NCBI RefSeq assembly: GCF_009933255.1
Contig: NZ_MAEI01000002.1
Span: 62,001-126,000, forward strand
Source of the DNA: Enterococcus diestrammenae
GTDB taxonomy: Bacteria; Bacillota; Bacilli; Lactobacillales; Enterococcaceae
Length of the DNA: 64,000 nt
Reading direction: 5' to 3'
Shown: one piece after another, positions 44,587-53,693 of the stretch
Layout of the letters: each line of letters begins with the position of its first letter
Position numbering within the stretch: position 1 is the stretch's first letter
Position numbers and translations under genes: made by a program
The notes under the pieces: model-generated
The model's input: the letters and a program-made list of their open reading frames with translations, nothing else
What the model was told of the DNA's origin: nothing
Databases searched by the model: none

Positions 44587-46287
44587 TTAGTTCAGATCAC
44601 TTTCCGGTACAGCGGCTAAATATTCAGAAACCGCTGCGATGGTATCATCCAGTGCACCAGCTTCAAATGGGGAACGCAGATGGGCGATGTCTAAGATCTC
44701 CAAGAAAGTTTTGGTACCACCGACCTGACAAATTGCCAGATAGTCGCTCCAAGCTCTCTCGTCGTGATCCACATGGAATCTCTTCCAAAATTGGAAAGCA
44801 CAAACTTGTGCCAAAGTGTAATCGATATAATAGAAGGGACTTTGGAAAATATGGCCTTGACGGAACCAGAATAGCCCACGATCCAAATCAGGAATTTCTG
44901 AATAATCACGTTCTGGACAGTATTGTTTTTCTAATTTGCGCCAGCAAGCTTTGCGTTCAGCAGGAGACCACTGCGGATTTTCATAGACGGCTTGTTGGAA
45001 ATGATCCACTAAGACCCCATATGGTAAGAATTCTAAGGCATCTCCCAAGTGGGCAAACTTATATTTTGCCGTTTGTTCTTTAAAGAAACCTTCCATCCAA
45101 GGCCATGCAATAAATTCCATGGACATGGAGTGAATTTCACAGGATTCAAAATTAGGAAAGACAATTTCTGGTTCTTTGATCCAACGAGATTCATAGCATT
45201 GGAAAGCATGGCCGGCTTCGTGGGTCAAAACGTCCACATCTCCAGAGGTTCCGTTGAAGTTGGCAAAGATAAAGGGCGATTGGAAATCCGCAATATAGGT
45301 ACAATAGCCACCAGATTGTTTCCCTGGTTTGCTTAACAAGTCCAAGAGCTGGTGTTCTTTCATAAAATCGAAAAAGGCACCGGTTTCCGGAGAAAGTTCG
45401 TGATACATGACTTGGGCGTGAGCCACTAGTTCTTCCGGTGTTCCTTGTGGCTTGGCATTGCCGCTAGGGTAGACAAGCCCCAAATCATAGTTGTACATCT
45501 GGTCTAGCTGATTGCGTGTTTGTTGTCGTTGATAGAGGGTTTGGGCAGCCGGTACGACTTTTTCCAAGATTTCTTTGCGATAAGTTTCAATCATAGGACG
45601 GTTGTAATCCCAGCGATTCATCTTGACGTCAGCAAATTGGACGTAATTGTCAAAGCCCAGCCCTTTAGCGATTTGATCCCGCACGTTGACCATCTCGTCG
45701 TAAATGGCGTCAAACTTTTCTTCGTTTTCAACAAAGAAGGCAGTGGTGGCTTGGGCGGCTTTTTTACGAGTCGTGCGGTCAGTGGCTTGGGTGAAGGGAG
45801 TCATTTGCGGCAGATTCCGGGTTTCCCCTGCGAACTCGATTGCAGCAGAGGCAATCAGTTTATTGTAATCTGAGGCCAACTGGTTTTCTTTTTGGAACAG
45901 GGGAATCAGTTTTTCATCGAACAGTTTTACGCGACTTTCTGCAAATAAAAATAAGGTTGCTGGATAGATGGTTTTTAATTCAGTAAGGACGGGGGAAGCC
46001 AATAAGGCTTGATAAAACTGGAAATCCAAGGATTCAAAATGGGGCAGATAGTCATTCCACCACGCATCTTCTTTTTCATAAAACTGGTCATTGGTATCGA
46101 TAGAATAGCGGATGCTAGCCAGATTCATAGCGGTATCCACTTGGGAACGGTAGTGATTTAGCTGATCGACAGCCGTTTTAGCCTCTTCTAGCGTAAGGGC
46201 CTGTTGCAATTGGGCGACACTGGCTAGGTAAGCCTCTTTATAAGTAGCAAAATCAGGGCGGGTATAGGTGTAATCTGCAAAATTCAT
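44587..46287 (-). CDS. M3-family oligoendopeptidase (PepF-like)
   Basis: Zinc metallopeptidase that degrades short peptides in the cytoplasm (566 aa). The catalytic HEAGHAFQCYES motif (HExxH) lies at ~residue 360, with the downstream glutamate region FPNFESCEIHSMSMEF. ATG at 46287 has GAGGAGG 6 bases upstream, and the codons before it (to 46344) lack a ribosome binding site. Monocistronic; shorter than classical PepF (~600 aa) and closest in style to the M3B group. Confidence 0.93.
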   Translation of the reverse strand: MNFADYTYTRPDFATYKEAYLASVAQLQQALTLEEAKTAVDQLNHYRSQVDTAMNLASIRYSIDTNDQFYEKEDAWWNDYLPHFESLDFQFYQALLASPVLTELKTIYPATLFLFAESRVKLFDEKLIPLFQKENQLASDYNKLIASAAIEFAGETRNLPQMTPFTQATDRTTRKKAAQATTAFFVENEEKFDAIYDEMVNVRDQIAKGLGFDNYVQFADVKMNRWDYNRPMIETYRKEILEKVVPAAQTLYQRQQTRNQLDQMYNYDLGLVYPSGNAKPQGTPEELVAHAQVMYHELSPETGAFFDFMKEHQLLDLLSKPGKQSGGYCTYIADFQSPFIFANFNGTSGDVDVLTHEAGHAFQCYESRWIKEPEIVFPNFESCEIHSMSMEFIAWPWMEGFFKEQTAKYKFAHLGDALEFLPYGVLVDHFQQAVYENPQWSPAERKACWRKLEKQYCPERDYSEIPDLDRGLFWFRQGHIFQSPFYYIDYTLAQVCAFQFWKRFHVDHDERAWSDYLAICQVGGTKTFLEILDIAHLRSPFEAGALDDTIAAVSEYLAAVPESDLN

Positions 46288-46529
46288 GGGAAACCTCCTC
46301 AACGTGATTTTTGTTATGTTTGCCAGGCAGAAGGCATCTTTCACTTAAATTCTGATGAAAATTGACATTCTGCAAGCTTACTCTCAAATGATAGCATAAA
46401 GCGGTTGATTCTGATATGCCCAAGGGGAAAGTCCCGGGCATTTTCGCCTGTGATGGGTGTTTTTTTGGTTAAAGTAAGGTAGAATAGGCTCAGTGAAGAA
46501 AATTAAATGACAAGAAATGAGGAAAACTG

Positions 46530-47468
46530 ATGGCAGAGTTTGTAACTGTTAGCCAAATGGTGCAAAAACTGAATTTGGAGATTATTTCCGGTTCGGAGAC
46601 TTCGCTAGCAAGAAATGTGACAATCGCGGATATTTCACGCCCTGGTCTGGAACTGACTGGTTATTTCAATTATTATTCCCATGATCGAATTCAACTGTTT
46701 GGGTCAAAGGAAATTACTTTTGCTCAGCGAATGATGCCGGAAGAGCGTTTGATGGTATTGCGGCGCATGTGTACAGAAGATACTCCCGCTTTTGTGGTAT
46801 CTCGGGGCTTACCGGTGCCAGATGAAATGATAGAAGCCTGTGCCGAACACGATATTCCAGTTTTGCGTTCACCGATTAGTAGTTCTCGCTTATTAGGAGA
46901 AATGTCCAGTTATCTCAGTGGCTTTTTGGCACCACGGACCAGTGTTCACGGGGTTTTAGTGGACGTTTATGGATTAGGGGTGCTGATTCAAGGGGATAGC
47001 GGGATTGGGAAAAGTGAAACCGCATTAGAATTAATCAAACGAGGGCATCGCTTGATTGCTGACGACCGGGTAGATGTCTATCAACAAGATGAGTTGACTT
47101 TAGTCGGTGAACCACCGCAGATTTTGCAACATCTAATTGAAATTCGCGGAATCGGTATTATTGATGTCATGAATCTCTTTGGGGCTTCAGCGGTTCGAGG
47201 GAGCATGCAAGTGCAACTGTGTGTCTACTTGGAAGCTTGGGCCAAAGATAAGAAGTATGATCGCTTAGGCTCAGCCGACACAGCGATTCAAATTGCGGAA
47301 GTCGAGGTACCCCAAATCAAAATACCGGTAAAAACCGGGCGTAACGTGGCGATTATCATCGAGGTAGCAGCGATGAATTTCCGGGCGAAAGCCATGGGTT
47401 ATGATGCTATCAAGACATTTGAAGAACGCTTGACCCAGTTAATTGCTCAAAACAAAGACAATAACTAA
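46530..47468 (+). CDS. hprK: HPr kinase/phosphorylase
   Basis: Phosphorylates HPr on Ser46 in response to fructose-1,6-bisphosphate and ATP, and removes the phosphate when Pi is high (312 aa, usual length). Walker [21 protein letters not shown] (~151-170), followed by the HPrK signature [16 protein letters not shown] (~200). Ser-P-HPr is the co-repressor of CcpA, encoded 5 kb downstream. ATG at 46530 follows GAGGAAAA. First gene of hprK-lgt-gpsA-galU, the enterococcal order. Confidence 0.97.
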   Translation: MAEFVTVSQMVQKLNLEIISGSETSLARNVTIADISRPGLELTGYFNYYSHDRIQLFGSKEITFAQRMMPEERLMVLRRMCTEDTPAFVVSRGLPVPDEMIEACAEHDIPVLRSPISSSRLLGEMSSYLSGFLAPRTSVHGVLVDVYGLGVLIQGDSGIGKSETALELIKRGHRLIADDRVDVYQQDELTLVGEPPQILQHLIEIRGIGIIDVMNLFGASAVRGSMQVQLCVYLEAWAKDKKYDRLGSADTAIQIAEVEVPQIKIPVKTGRNVAIIIEVAAMNFRAKAMGYDAIKTFEERLTQLIAQNKDNN

Positions 47469-47565
47469 GGGACTAGTTGCAGGAAAGCTAGTAAGAGCAG
47501 GGCTGATTTGAAGTCAAGAGTGAGGAATCGACTTGTTGTTACTCGCCACAATGAAGGAGGCAAAT

Positions 47566-48399
47566 ATGTTTTTGAATGTAGTCAATCGGGTCGCTTTTGA
47601 GATTTTTGGTATTGAAATTTACTGGTATGCTATCATCATCGTTTCAGCGGTAATCCTCGCTATGTGGTTAGCCACTAGAGAAGCGGTAAGAGCAGGTTTA
47701 GGACCTGATGATGTGACAGATTTTATGCTGGTGGGATTACCGCTTGCTTTAGTTGGTGCACGTTTGTATTATGTCTTGTTTGATATTCAAACGTATCTAG
47801 CAGATCCGATACAGATTTTCAATGTGCGTTCGGGGGGGTTAGCAATTTATGGTGGCTTGATCGCGGCGGTTATCTGGTTAGCCTTTTTCTGTCGTCGAAA
47901 AAAGATCAATATGTGGACTTTTTTGGATATTGCCGCTCCCACGGTAATTTTAGCCCAAGGAATTGGTCGTTGGGGTAACTTTATGAACCATGAAGCCTTT
48001 GGACCAAAAACGACGGAAGCTTTTTTGGAAAAATTGCATTTGCCTCAGTTTATTATCGACAATATGTATATCGACGGTGCTTTTCGACAACCAACCTTCT
48101 TGTACGAATCCCTGTGGAACTTTTTGGGCTTTTTATTGTTGATTCTTTTGCGAAAGAAACAGATTTTTAAACAAGGGGAAGTCTTTTTAGCCTACGTGAT
48201 TTGGTACAGCTTCGGACGGTTCTGGATTGAAGGGTTGCGGACGGATAGTTTGTATCTCTTTGGTCCGATTCGTGTATCCCAATTGTTGTCGGTAGTTTTA
48301 TTTGTCGGTGGATGGGGATTATTGCTTTATCGTCGTAAAACCAATTCACGACTGCCAGCCTATGATCGGAGTCAAGGAAGTAATCAATACCTGTTATAA
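47566..48399 (+). CDS. lgt: prolipoprotein diacylglyceryl transferase
   Basis: Transfers diacylglycerol from phosphatidylglycerol to the lipobox cysteine of prolipoproteins such as PstS (277 aa). About seven membrane segments, with the Lgt signature GRWGNFMNHEAFG (~residue 135-147) and the RSGGLAIYGGLI region (~86). ATG at 47566 has AAGGAGG 5 bases upstream, so it is chosen over the ATG at 47533. The H-box and catalytic Arg/His residues are intact. Confidence 0.96.
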   Translation: MFLNVVNRVAFEIFGIEIYWYAIIIVSAVILAMWLATREAVRAGLGPDDVTDFMLVGLPLALVGARLYYVLFDIQTYLADPIQIFNVRSGGLAIYGGLIAAVIWLAFFCRRKKINMWTFLDIAAPTVILAQGIGRWGNFMNHEAFGPKTTEAFLEKLHLPQFIIDNMYIDGAFRQPTFLYESLWNFLGFLLLILLRKKQIFKQGEVFLAYVIWYSFGRFWIEGLRTDSLYLFGPIRVSQLLSVVLFVGGWGLLLYRRKTNSRLPAYDRSQGSNQYLL

Positions 48400-48415
48400 T
48401 AAGAAAGAAGAGCTT

Positions 48416-48436
48416 GCGGGAGGAAAAAACTCCCGC
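48416..48436 (+). other. hairpin between lgt and gpsA
   Basis: GCGGGAG pairs with CTCCCGC around GAAAAAA; no T-run, so a processing or attenuation element rather than a terminator. A second, weaker hairpin (CTGTCAT/ATGGCAG) follows at about 48441-48470. Confidence 0.5.
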
Positions 48437-48526
48437 CTAAAGCTGTCATCTAGCATAAAAATGGCAGTTTATTTGTAGCTTTCTTTCGCTTCAAACGAGA
48501 GCTTCAACTTTAAGGAGGAAATAAGC

Positions 48527-49546
48527 ATGAATCAAAAAATTGCAGTATTAGGTCCGGGATCTTGGGGCACAGCCTTAGCGCAAGTCTTGGCAGAAAATGG
48601 CCATGAAGTACGTATTTGGGGCAATCTCCCCGCACAAATCGCCGAAATCAATACCTACCATACGAATCGTCACTACTTACCGGATGTCAAAATTCCCGAT
48701 AGTATCGTGGCTTACGATGAATTGGCGGAGGCTATCGCTGATTGTGATGCCGTCTTATTCGTAATTCCCACTAAAGCGATTCGCGTGGTGGCACAAGAAT
48801 TTGCGCAAAAAGTCAAAAATGCACCAGTGATTATCCATGCGGCAAAAGGGTTAGAGCAAGGGAGCCACAAACGGATTTCCGAAATTCTGATTGAAGAAAT
48901 TCCCGAAGCCCACCGCAAAGCCGTGACGGTGTTGTCAGGTCCGAGTCATGCTGAAGAAGTGGTCAAACATGATATCACTACCATCACCGCTGCTAGCACG
49001 GATTTAGCCGCTGCCAAATATGTGCAAGACTTGTTTATGAATGATTATTTCCGCATCTACACCAACGATGATGTCATCGGTGTGGAAACCGGCGCCGCTT
49101 TGAAAAATATCATCGCCCTTGGTGCCGGGGCAATCGCAGGACTAGGTTTTGGGGATGATGCCAAAGCAGCAATCATGACGCGAGGACTAGCAGAAATCAG
49201 TCGCTTAGGGGTTGCCATGGGTGCCAATCCATTGACCTTCATCGGGTTGTCTGGGGTAGGGGATTTGATCGTGACCTGTACCAGTGTCCATTCTCGTAAC
49301 TGGCGAGCGGGTAACCTGCTAGGTAAAGGACATAAACTTGATGAAGTCTTAGAAAACATGGGAATGATTGTGGAAGGTGTTTCCACGACGAAAGCTGCGA
49401 TGGAATTGGCCCGACAATTAAACGTTGAAATGCCAATTACCGAAACAATCTACGGCGTGTTGTATGAAGGACAAGATGTCAAAGATGCTGCCAAGAATAT
49501 CATGTTACGGGATGCACGCGAAGAAAACGAGTTTTCATTGGAGTAA
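48527..49546 (+). CDS. gpsA: NAD(P)-dependent glycerol-3-phosphate dehydrogenase
   Basis: Makes sn-glycerol-3-phosphate from dihydroxyacetone phosphate for phospholipid synthesis (339 aa). Rossmann motif [18 protein letters not shown] (~7-24), catalytic Lys in the [20 protein letters not shown] segment (~188-207), and RNWRAG substrate-loop residues (~258). ATG at 48527 follows AAGGAGG. Standard length. Confidence 0.97.
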   Translation: MNQKIAVLGPGSWGTALAQVLAENGHEVRIWGNLPAQIAEINTYHTNRHYLPDVKIPDSIVAYDELAEAIADCDAVLFVIPTKAIRVVAQEFAQKVKNAPVIIHAAKGLEQGSHKRISEILIEEIPEAHRKAVTVLSGPSHAEEVVKHDITTITAASTDLAAAKYVQDLFMNDYFRIYTNDDVIGVETGAALKNIIALGAGAIAGLGFGDDAKAAIMTRGLAEISRLGVAMGANPLTFIGLSGVGDLIVTCTSVHSRNWRAGNLLGKGHKLDEVLENMGMIVEGVSTTKAAMELARQLNVEMPITETIYGVLYEGQDVKDAAKNIMLRDAREENEFSLE

Positions 49547-49592
49547 TCAACAGAGCTAATCAGCCCTGTTTGTATTTGAAGGAGGAGTATGC

Positions 49593-50540
49593 ATGAAAGT
49601 CAAAAAAGCTGTCATTCCAGCCGCCGGTTTAGGAACGCGTTTTTTACCTGCTACCAAAGCCATGGCTAAGGAAATGTTGCCCATCGTAGACAAGCCAACG
49701 ATTCAATTTATTGTGGAAGAAGCCTTGAAGGCGGGAATTGAAGATATTTTGATTGTGACTGGGAAAGCCAAACGGCCCATTGAAGACCATTTTGATGCAA
49801 ATATTGAATTGGAAACCAATCTACGAGAAAAAGGTAAAACGGAATTATTAAAATTAGTGGAAGAAACGACTGATGTCAATTTGCACTTTATCCGGCAATC
49901 CCATCCTCGGGGCTTGGGCCATGCGGTTTTACAGGCCAAAGCTTTTGTCGGCAACGAACCCTTCGTCGTCATGCTGGGGGATGATTTGATGGAAGATGAG
50001 ATTCCTTTGACCAAACAGCTGATCAATGACTATGAAAAAACGCATGCCTCCACGATTGCTGTCATGAAAGTACCTCACGAAGAAACTTACAAGTACGGTA
50101 TTATCGATCCTGAAGCGGAAGTCGCTGATGGCTTGTACAATGTGCGCAGTTTTGTGGAGAAACCAAAACCCGAAAATGCGCCTAGTGATCTGGCAATTAT
50201 CGGTCGTTACTTGTTGACTCCAGAAATCTTCCATATTTTGGAAAACCAAGCTCCTGGCGCCGGTGATGAAATCCAATTGACGGATGCCATCGATACCTTG
50301 AATAAAACCCAACGTGTCTTTGCCCAAGAGTTTAAGGGCAAACGCTATGATGTAGGGGATAAGATTGGCTTTTTGAAAACGAGCATCGCCTACGGATTGA
50401 CGCATCCAGAAGTGAAGGCCGATTTGCGCGCATTTATCAAAGAGTTGGGGGCAGAGCTGACGGCAGAAGACGAACTGCAAGCCATATCTGCGAAAGCCGC
50501 AAAAAAACCAACAGCAGAAACGAAAAAGGCGGATCAGTAA
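49593..50540 (+). CDS. galU: UTP-glucose-1-phosphate uridylyltransferase
   Basis: Makes UDP-glucose for glycolipids, teichoic-acid decoration and capsule (315 aa). Nucleotide-binding signature [18 protein letters not shown] (~12-29), VVMLGDDL (~130), and FVEKP plus [10 protein letters not shown] (~185-205) are present. The last ~25 residues are Ala/Lys-rich and probably disordered. ATG at 49593 follows GGAGGAG. Last gene of the hprK group, followed by a strong terminator. Confidence 0.96.
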   Translation: MKVKKAVIPAAGLGTRFLPATKAMAKEMLPIVDKPTIQFIVEEALKAGIEDILIVTGKAKRPIEDHFDANIELETNLREKGKTELLKLVEETTDVNLHFIRQSHPRGLGHAVLQAKAFVGNEPFVVMLGDDLMEDEIPLTKQLINDYEKTHASTIAVMKVPHEETYKYGIIDPEAEVADGLYNVRSFVEKPKPENAPSDLAIIGRYLLTPEIFHILENQAPGAGDEIQLTDAIDTLNKTQRVFAQEFKGKRYDVGDKIGFLKTSIAYGLTHPEVKADLRAFIKELGAELTAEDELQAISAKAAKKPTAETKKADQ

Positions 50541-50560
50541 AGTCAGATTAGTAAAGGCGC

Positions 50561-50628
50561 AAGGCCCCCTGAATTTCTTACGTACAGTTTTGGCTTGTAC
50601 AAAGAACTTCAGGGGGCCTTATTTTTTA
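50561..50628 (+). terminator. terminator of galU
   Basis: AAGGCCCCCTGAA pairs with TTCAGGGGGCCTT across a partly paired loop, followed by ATTTTTT. Confidence 0.92.
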
Positions 50629-50773
50629 CCTGAGACTGCTAAGAAAGTCAGATTGCTGTCTTTTTAACCTGGGTTAATTTCCGAGAAAACCGCGGTTTTT
50701 GGGTATTTTAGTTGTGATAAAAAAGCTGAAATGATATGCTTTATCTATGTAGAGTAGGAAGGGAGCAAAGAAG

Positions 50774-51199
50774 ATGAGTGGAGGAGAGATTGCTGCGTTA
50801 ATTGCAGCTATCGCATTTGCGTTACTAGTCGTTTTTTTGATTCGTTTGTTGTTGCAAATCTCAAAAACAGTCACCAAAGTCAATCAAACCGTGGATGAAG
50901 CTAACACCACGATTCGCGTCGTTACCAAAGATGTAGATGTTTTGTCCAGTGAAGTGGAAGGGCTTTTGGTAAAAACCAATACCTTGTTAAATGATGTGAA
51001 TGGCAAAGTCGCCACCATCGATCCGTTGTTTACAGCAGTGGCTGATTTAAGCGAGAGTGTTTCTGATTTGAACCATTCCGGAAAACAGGCGATTTCTAAA
51101 CTGTCAGCAGTCACCAAAACAACTGCTCAAGCGACTGTGGCCGGTAAAGTTGGGCAAACGGCACTGAAATTTTTCAAACAGCGGAATGACAACCAATAG
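50774..51199 (+). CDS. DUF948-domain protein
   Basis: Small membrane-anchored protein (141 aa): one membrane segment (~8-30) followed by a helical amphipathic domain of the DUF948 type (TVTKVNQTVDEANTTIRVVT, 36-55, and VADLSESVSDLNHSGKQAIS). DUF948 genes are often paired with YtxH genes, as here, and are thought to serve general stress. ATG at 50774 follows GGAAGGGAG. Confidence 0.85.
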   Translation: MSGGEIAALIAAIAFALLVVFLIRLLLQISKTVTKVNQTVDEANTTIRVVTKDVDVLSSEVEGLLVKTNTLLNDVNGKVATIDPLFTAVADLSESVSDLNHSGKQAISKLSAVTKTTAQATVAGKVGQTALKFFKQRNDNQ

Positions 51200-51268
51200 C
51201 ATTGAAAAAAGGATGTAATGAGCCACGAATAAGAAGGCTTAGCTTAAAAAATAATGGAGGGGACAAAC

Positions 51269-51958
51269 ATGAGTAAAAAAGGTGGATTTTTATTAGGTGC
51301 CGTGATTGGTGCCAGTGCGGCAGCGGCAGCAGCCTTGTTGTTAGCACCAGAATCGGGAAAAGAATTACGGGAAAAATTGGCTGAAAAAGCGGATGATTTG
51401 TTAGATGTCGTGAGTGACTACACAGATACCGTCAAAGAAAAAAGTGGCGATTTGACAGAAGTTGCGAAAGACACTGCGGTTAAGTTGAGCCAACAAGCCG
51501 ATGATTTAGCTGATAACATTAAACATAAAGCATCTGAATCAGTGGAAGGGATGCATGATGGTTCTAGCGACTTATTGGATAACTTGAAAAAGCAAACAGG
51601 AGAATTATCCCAACGCTTTAAAAAGTCGGCAGAGGATTTAGCAGATCAAGGTTCTAATTTAAAAGAAGATGCCCAAGAAACTGTTGAAGACATCGTCATT
51701 GATGTCAAAGATGCCGCAGGAGATTTCAAAGATTCTGTGACGGGAGCGGTGGATGAAAGTCAGCCAATTCTTGAAGATTTAAAAGAGGCTACAAAAGATT
51801 CTGCCACAGTAGCCAAAGAGACCCTTGCCGACCAAGGGGCAGATCTGAAGGCAGAAGCCGGTGAAAATGTAGCAATGGCGAAAGCTGACCTAAACGAAGC
51901 TGCTGAAGACTTAAAAGAAGCGCTGGAAGAAAACAACCCTGATCAGGGGGAAAGCTAA
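51269..51958 (+). CDS. YtxH-domain protein with long acidic helical tail
   Basis: 229-aa protein. YtxH domain at the N-terminus (KKGGFLLGAVIGASAAAAAA, one membrane segment at ~6-26, then LLAPESGKELREKLAEKAD). The remaining ~180 residues form an acidic alanine- and lysine-rich helix with heptad-like DLADN, DLADQ, DLKEA repeats, resembling LEA-type stress proteins. ATG at 51269 follows GGAGGGGAC. Sits 69 bases after the DUF948 gene and shares its terminator, so probably co-transcribed. Confidence 0.85.
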   Translation: MSKKGGFLLGAVIGASAAAAAALLLAPESGKELREKLAEKADDLLDVVSDYTDTVKEKSGDLTEVAKDTAVKLSQQADDLADNIKHKASESVEGMHDGSSDLLDNLKKQTGELSQRFKKSAEDLADQGSNLKEDAQETVEDIVIDVKDAAGDFKDSVTGAVDESQPILEDLKEATKDSATVAKETLADQGADLKAEAGENVAMAKADLNEAAEDLKEALEENNPDQGES

Positions 51959-51965
51959 GTAACTG

Positions 51966-51997
51966 AAAAGGCCTGTCCTTCATGGATGGGCCTTTTT
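51966..51997 (+). terminator. terminator of the DUF948-YtxH pair
   Basis: AAAAGGCC...GGCCTTTT stem with an inner TCC/GGA pairing, then T. Confidence 0.88.
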
Positions 51998-52010
51998 GAT
52001 TTGGATATTC

Positions 52011-52066
52011 TGTTTGGCTTCACAAATGAGTTCAGCTACCGCAGACAGTTGAGCTAACTAAAAGCC
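52011..52066 (+). repeat. dispersed intergenic repeat, family 2, copy G
   Basis: TGTTTGGCTTCACAAATGAG, then CAGCTACCGCAGACAGTTGA; closest to copy F at 23093. Confidence 0.55.
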
Positions 52067-52299
52067 GCTAAGTCCAACTATCTTCAAAAATTAAACTCCA
52101 AAAAGACGGATGTATCAGAAATTAAGTGTGTATCATACCGACATTTTGATGCCACTAAAAAAGGTACACATGCTATCCTACATAGAAATAATTTGCTGGA
52201 TTTATGAAGCAAAGGGAATAAAGCGATTATCAACAAAACAGGGCGGACTTGCTGAAGGAGAAGCTCTCGAGTTGTAGGATAAAGGATGTCCGAGGAATT

Positions 52300-52340
52300 A
52301 CTTGTTGTTGTCCAACGATTTTGTTGGACATACAACAAGT
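52300..52340. repeat. long inverted repeat
   Basis: ACTTGTTGTTGTCCAAC pairs with GTTGGACATACAACAAGT around GATTTT, with one bulge. No T-run follows on either strand. Confidence 0.7.
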
Positions 52341-52353
52341 TTGACTTCGGTAA

Positions 52354-52388
52354 GGTAAATGACAACGGTTTTTTAGTTGGTATTTACC
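52354..52388. repeat. second inverted repeat beside the first
   Basis: GGTAAAT...ATTTACC outer arms and CAAC/GTTG inner arms around GGTTTTTTA. Together with 52300-52340 it forms two adjacent stem-loops downstream of ccpA. Confidence 0.6.
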
Positions 52389-52447
52389 GGTCCTACTACA
52401 ACCCAAGGGATTCTCCGGAAGCGAGTCTGCCCTGTTTTATTATTGGT

Positions 52448-53452
52448 TTATTTTTTGGTAGAGCCTTTTTCGTCGATTCCATAAGGTAAGATGATTGTTT
52501 TGTCTTCCACATCTTCTTTGTTCATCATTTTAGTCAATAAACGCATGGAAACGGCACCTAAGTCATACAAAGGTTGGGTGATGGAAGACAGGCGAGGACG
52601 TGCCACATCTGTCAACAAAGAGTTGTTGCTAGTGATGATTTCGAAGTCTTCGGGAACTTTTTTGCCAGCGTCGATTAAGCCGTCTAAAATCCCGATGGCT
52701 AATTCATCATCTGAAACAAAGGCAGCCGTAGCACCACTGTTCAAGATGCGATCAACTAAGCTCAAGCCGTCTTTGAAACTATATTTCGCTTCGAAAATCA
52801 AGCCTTCATTGTAGTCCAAGTCGTTTGCTTTCAAGGCTTCTTTATACCCTTTCAAACGGTTTTGACCATTGATAGGGTCGATTAAAGCACCACTGACGAA
52901 AGCGATCTTTTTGTTGCCATTTTTGGCTAATAAGCTAACGGCATCTTTAGTCGCTTCAGTATAATCGATATTGACAGAACCCACTTGTTGGTCAGGATCG
53001 ATGGAACCAGCTAAAACAACCGGAGTTTTAGAGCGAGAAAATTCGCCACGGATTTCTTCTGTGATACGATGTCCCATGAAGATGACACCATCCACTTGTT
53101 TCGCCAATAAGTTGTTTAAAACATTGACTTCTTTTTGACCATCGCCATCGGAGTTAGCCAAGATGATGTTATATTTGTACATGGTAGCTACATCGTCAAT
53201 CCCTCGTGCTAATGAAGCGAAAAACATATTGCTGACGTCGGGGATGATTACGCCCACCGTGGTGGTTTTTTTACTTGCTAAGCCCCGTGCGACGGCATTT
53301 GGACGGTAATCCAAGCGGTCGATGACTTCCAAGACTTTTTTGCGGGTGGCCGGCTTCACATTTGGGTTGCCATTGACGACCCGTGAAACAGTGGCCATTG
53401 AGACATTCGCTTCCCGGGCAACGTCATAGATGGTAATCGTTTGTTTATCCAT
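52448..53452 (-). CDS. ccpA: catabolite control protein A
   Basis: LacI-family master regulator of carbon catabolite repression (334 aa). The HTH and hinge are classic CcpA: ITIYDVAREANVSMATVSRV (~5-24), then RPNAVARGLASKKTTTVGVI (~50-69). The core domain contains the HPr-Ser-P-contacting region. ATG at 53452 is at the divergent promoter region shared with pepQ, the common arrangement in lactic acid bacteria. It acts with Ser46-P-HPr made by HprK. A cre-like site at 53530-53543 suggests autoregulation. Confidence 0.97.
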   Translation of the reverse strand: MDKQTITIYDVAREANVSMATVSRVVNGNPNVKPATRKKVLEVIDRLDYRPNAVARGLASKKTTTVGVIIPDVSNMFFASLARGIDDVATMYKYNIILANSDGDGQKEVNVLNNLLAKQVDGVIFMGHRITEEIRGEFSRSKTPVVLAGSIDPDQQVGSVNIDYTEATKDAVSLLAKNGNKKIAFVSGALIDPINGQNRLKGYKEALKANDLDYNEGLIFEAKYSFKDGLSLVDRILNSGATAAFVSDDELAIGILDGLIDAGKKVPEDFEIITSNNSLLTDVARPRLSSITQPLYDLGAVSMRLLTKMMNKEDVEDKTIILPYGIDEKGSTKK

Positions 53453-53529
53453 ATTTATGCTCCTCTTTATCTGTTTTCAGAAAATCTGATTTACATTTCT
53501 AAGTAAGAATAGCATGTTGTTTCAAAGAT

Positions 53530-53543
53530 TGCAACCGTTTTAT
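53530..53543. promoter_or_regulatory. cre-like site in the ccpA-pepQ divergent region
   Basis: TGCAACCGTTTTAT retains the CG core and one good half-site of the CcpA operator; the other half is degenerate. Confidence 0.4.
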
Positions 53544-53598
53544 TGCAGTTTTCATGAAAAGGTTGTGTTCCTTTCAAGAAGTGCTTTTTTTGTAAGAG

Positions 53599-53607
53599 TG
53601 GTATAAT
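53599..53607 (+). promoter_or_regulatory. extended -10 promoter of pepQ
   Basis: TGGTATAAT at 53599-53607; no clear -35. Confidence 0.6.
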
Positions 53608-53693
53608 GAAAATGAGTGTTTTATCGACAGGTTACGCGCTAGGATGAAAAGCACTTGGCTTGTCGATTATCAAAAAGAAAAGAGGCAATAGTT

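Larger units (their letters stand above)
52067..52447. other. ytxH-ccpA intergenic region
   Basis: Convergent gap of about 380 bases past repeat G. No supportable gene. It carries the two adjacent inverted repeats at 52300-52388. The minus-strand frame at 52084-52365 has no ribosome binding site or recognisable similarity. It may be a decayed element or an unknown structured RNA. Confidence 0.4.

Noticed and set aside
52084-52365. 93-codon minus-strand frame as a possible transposase remnant
   Set aside because: No ribosome binding site, no recognisable motif, and it runs through an inverted repeat.
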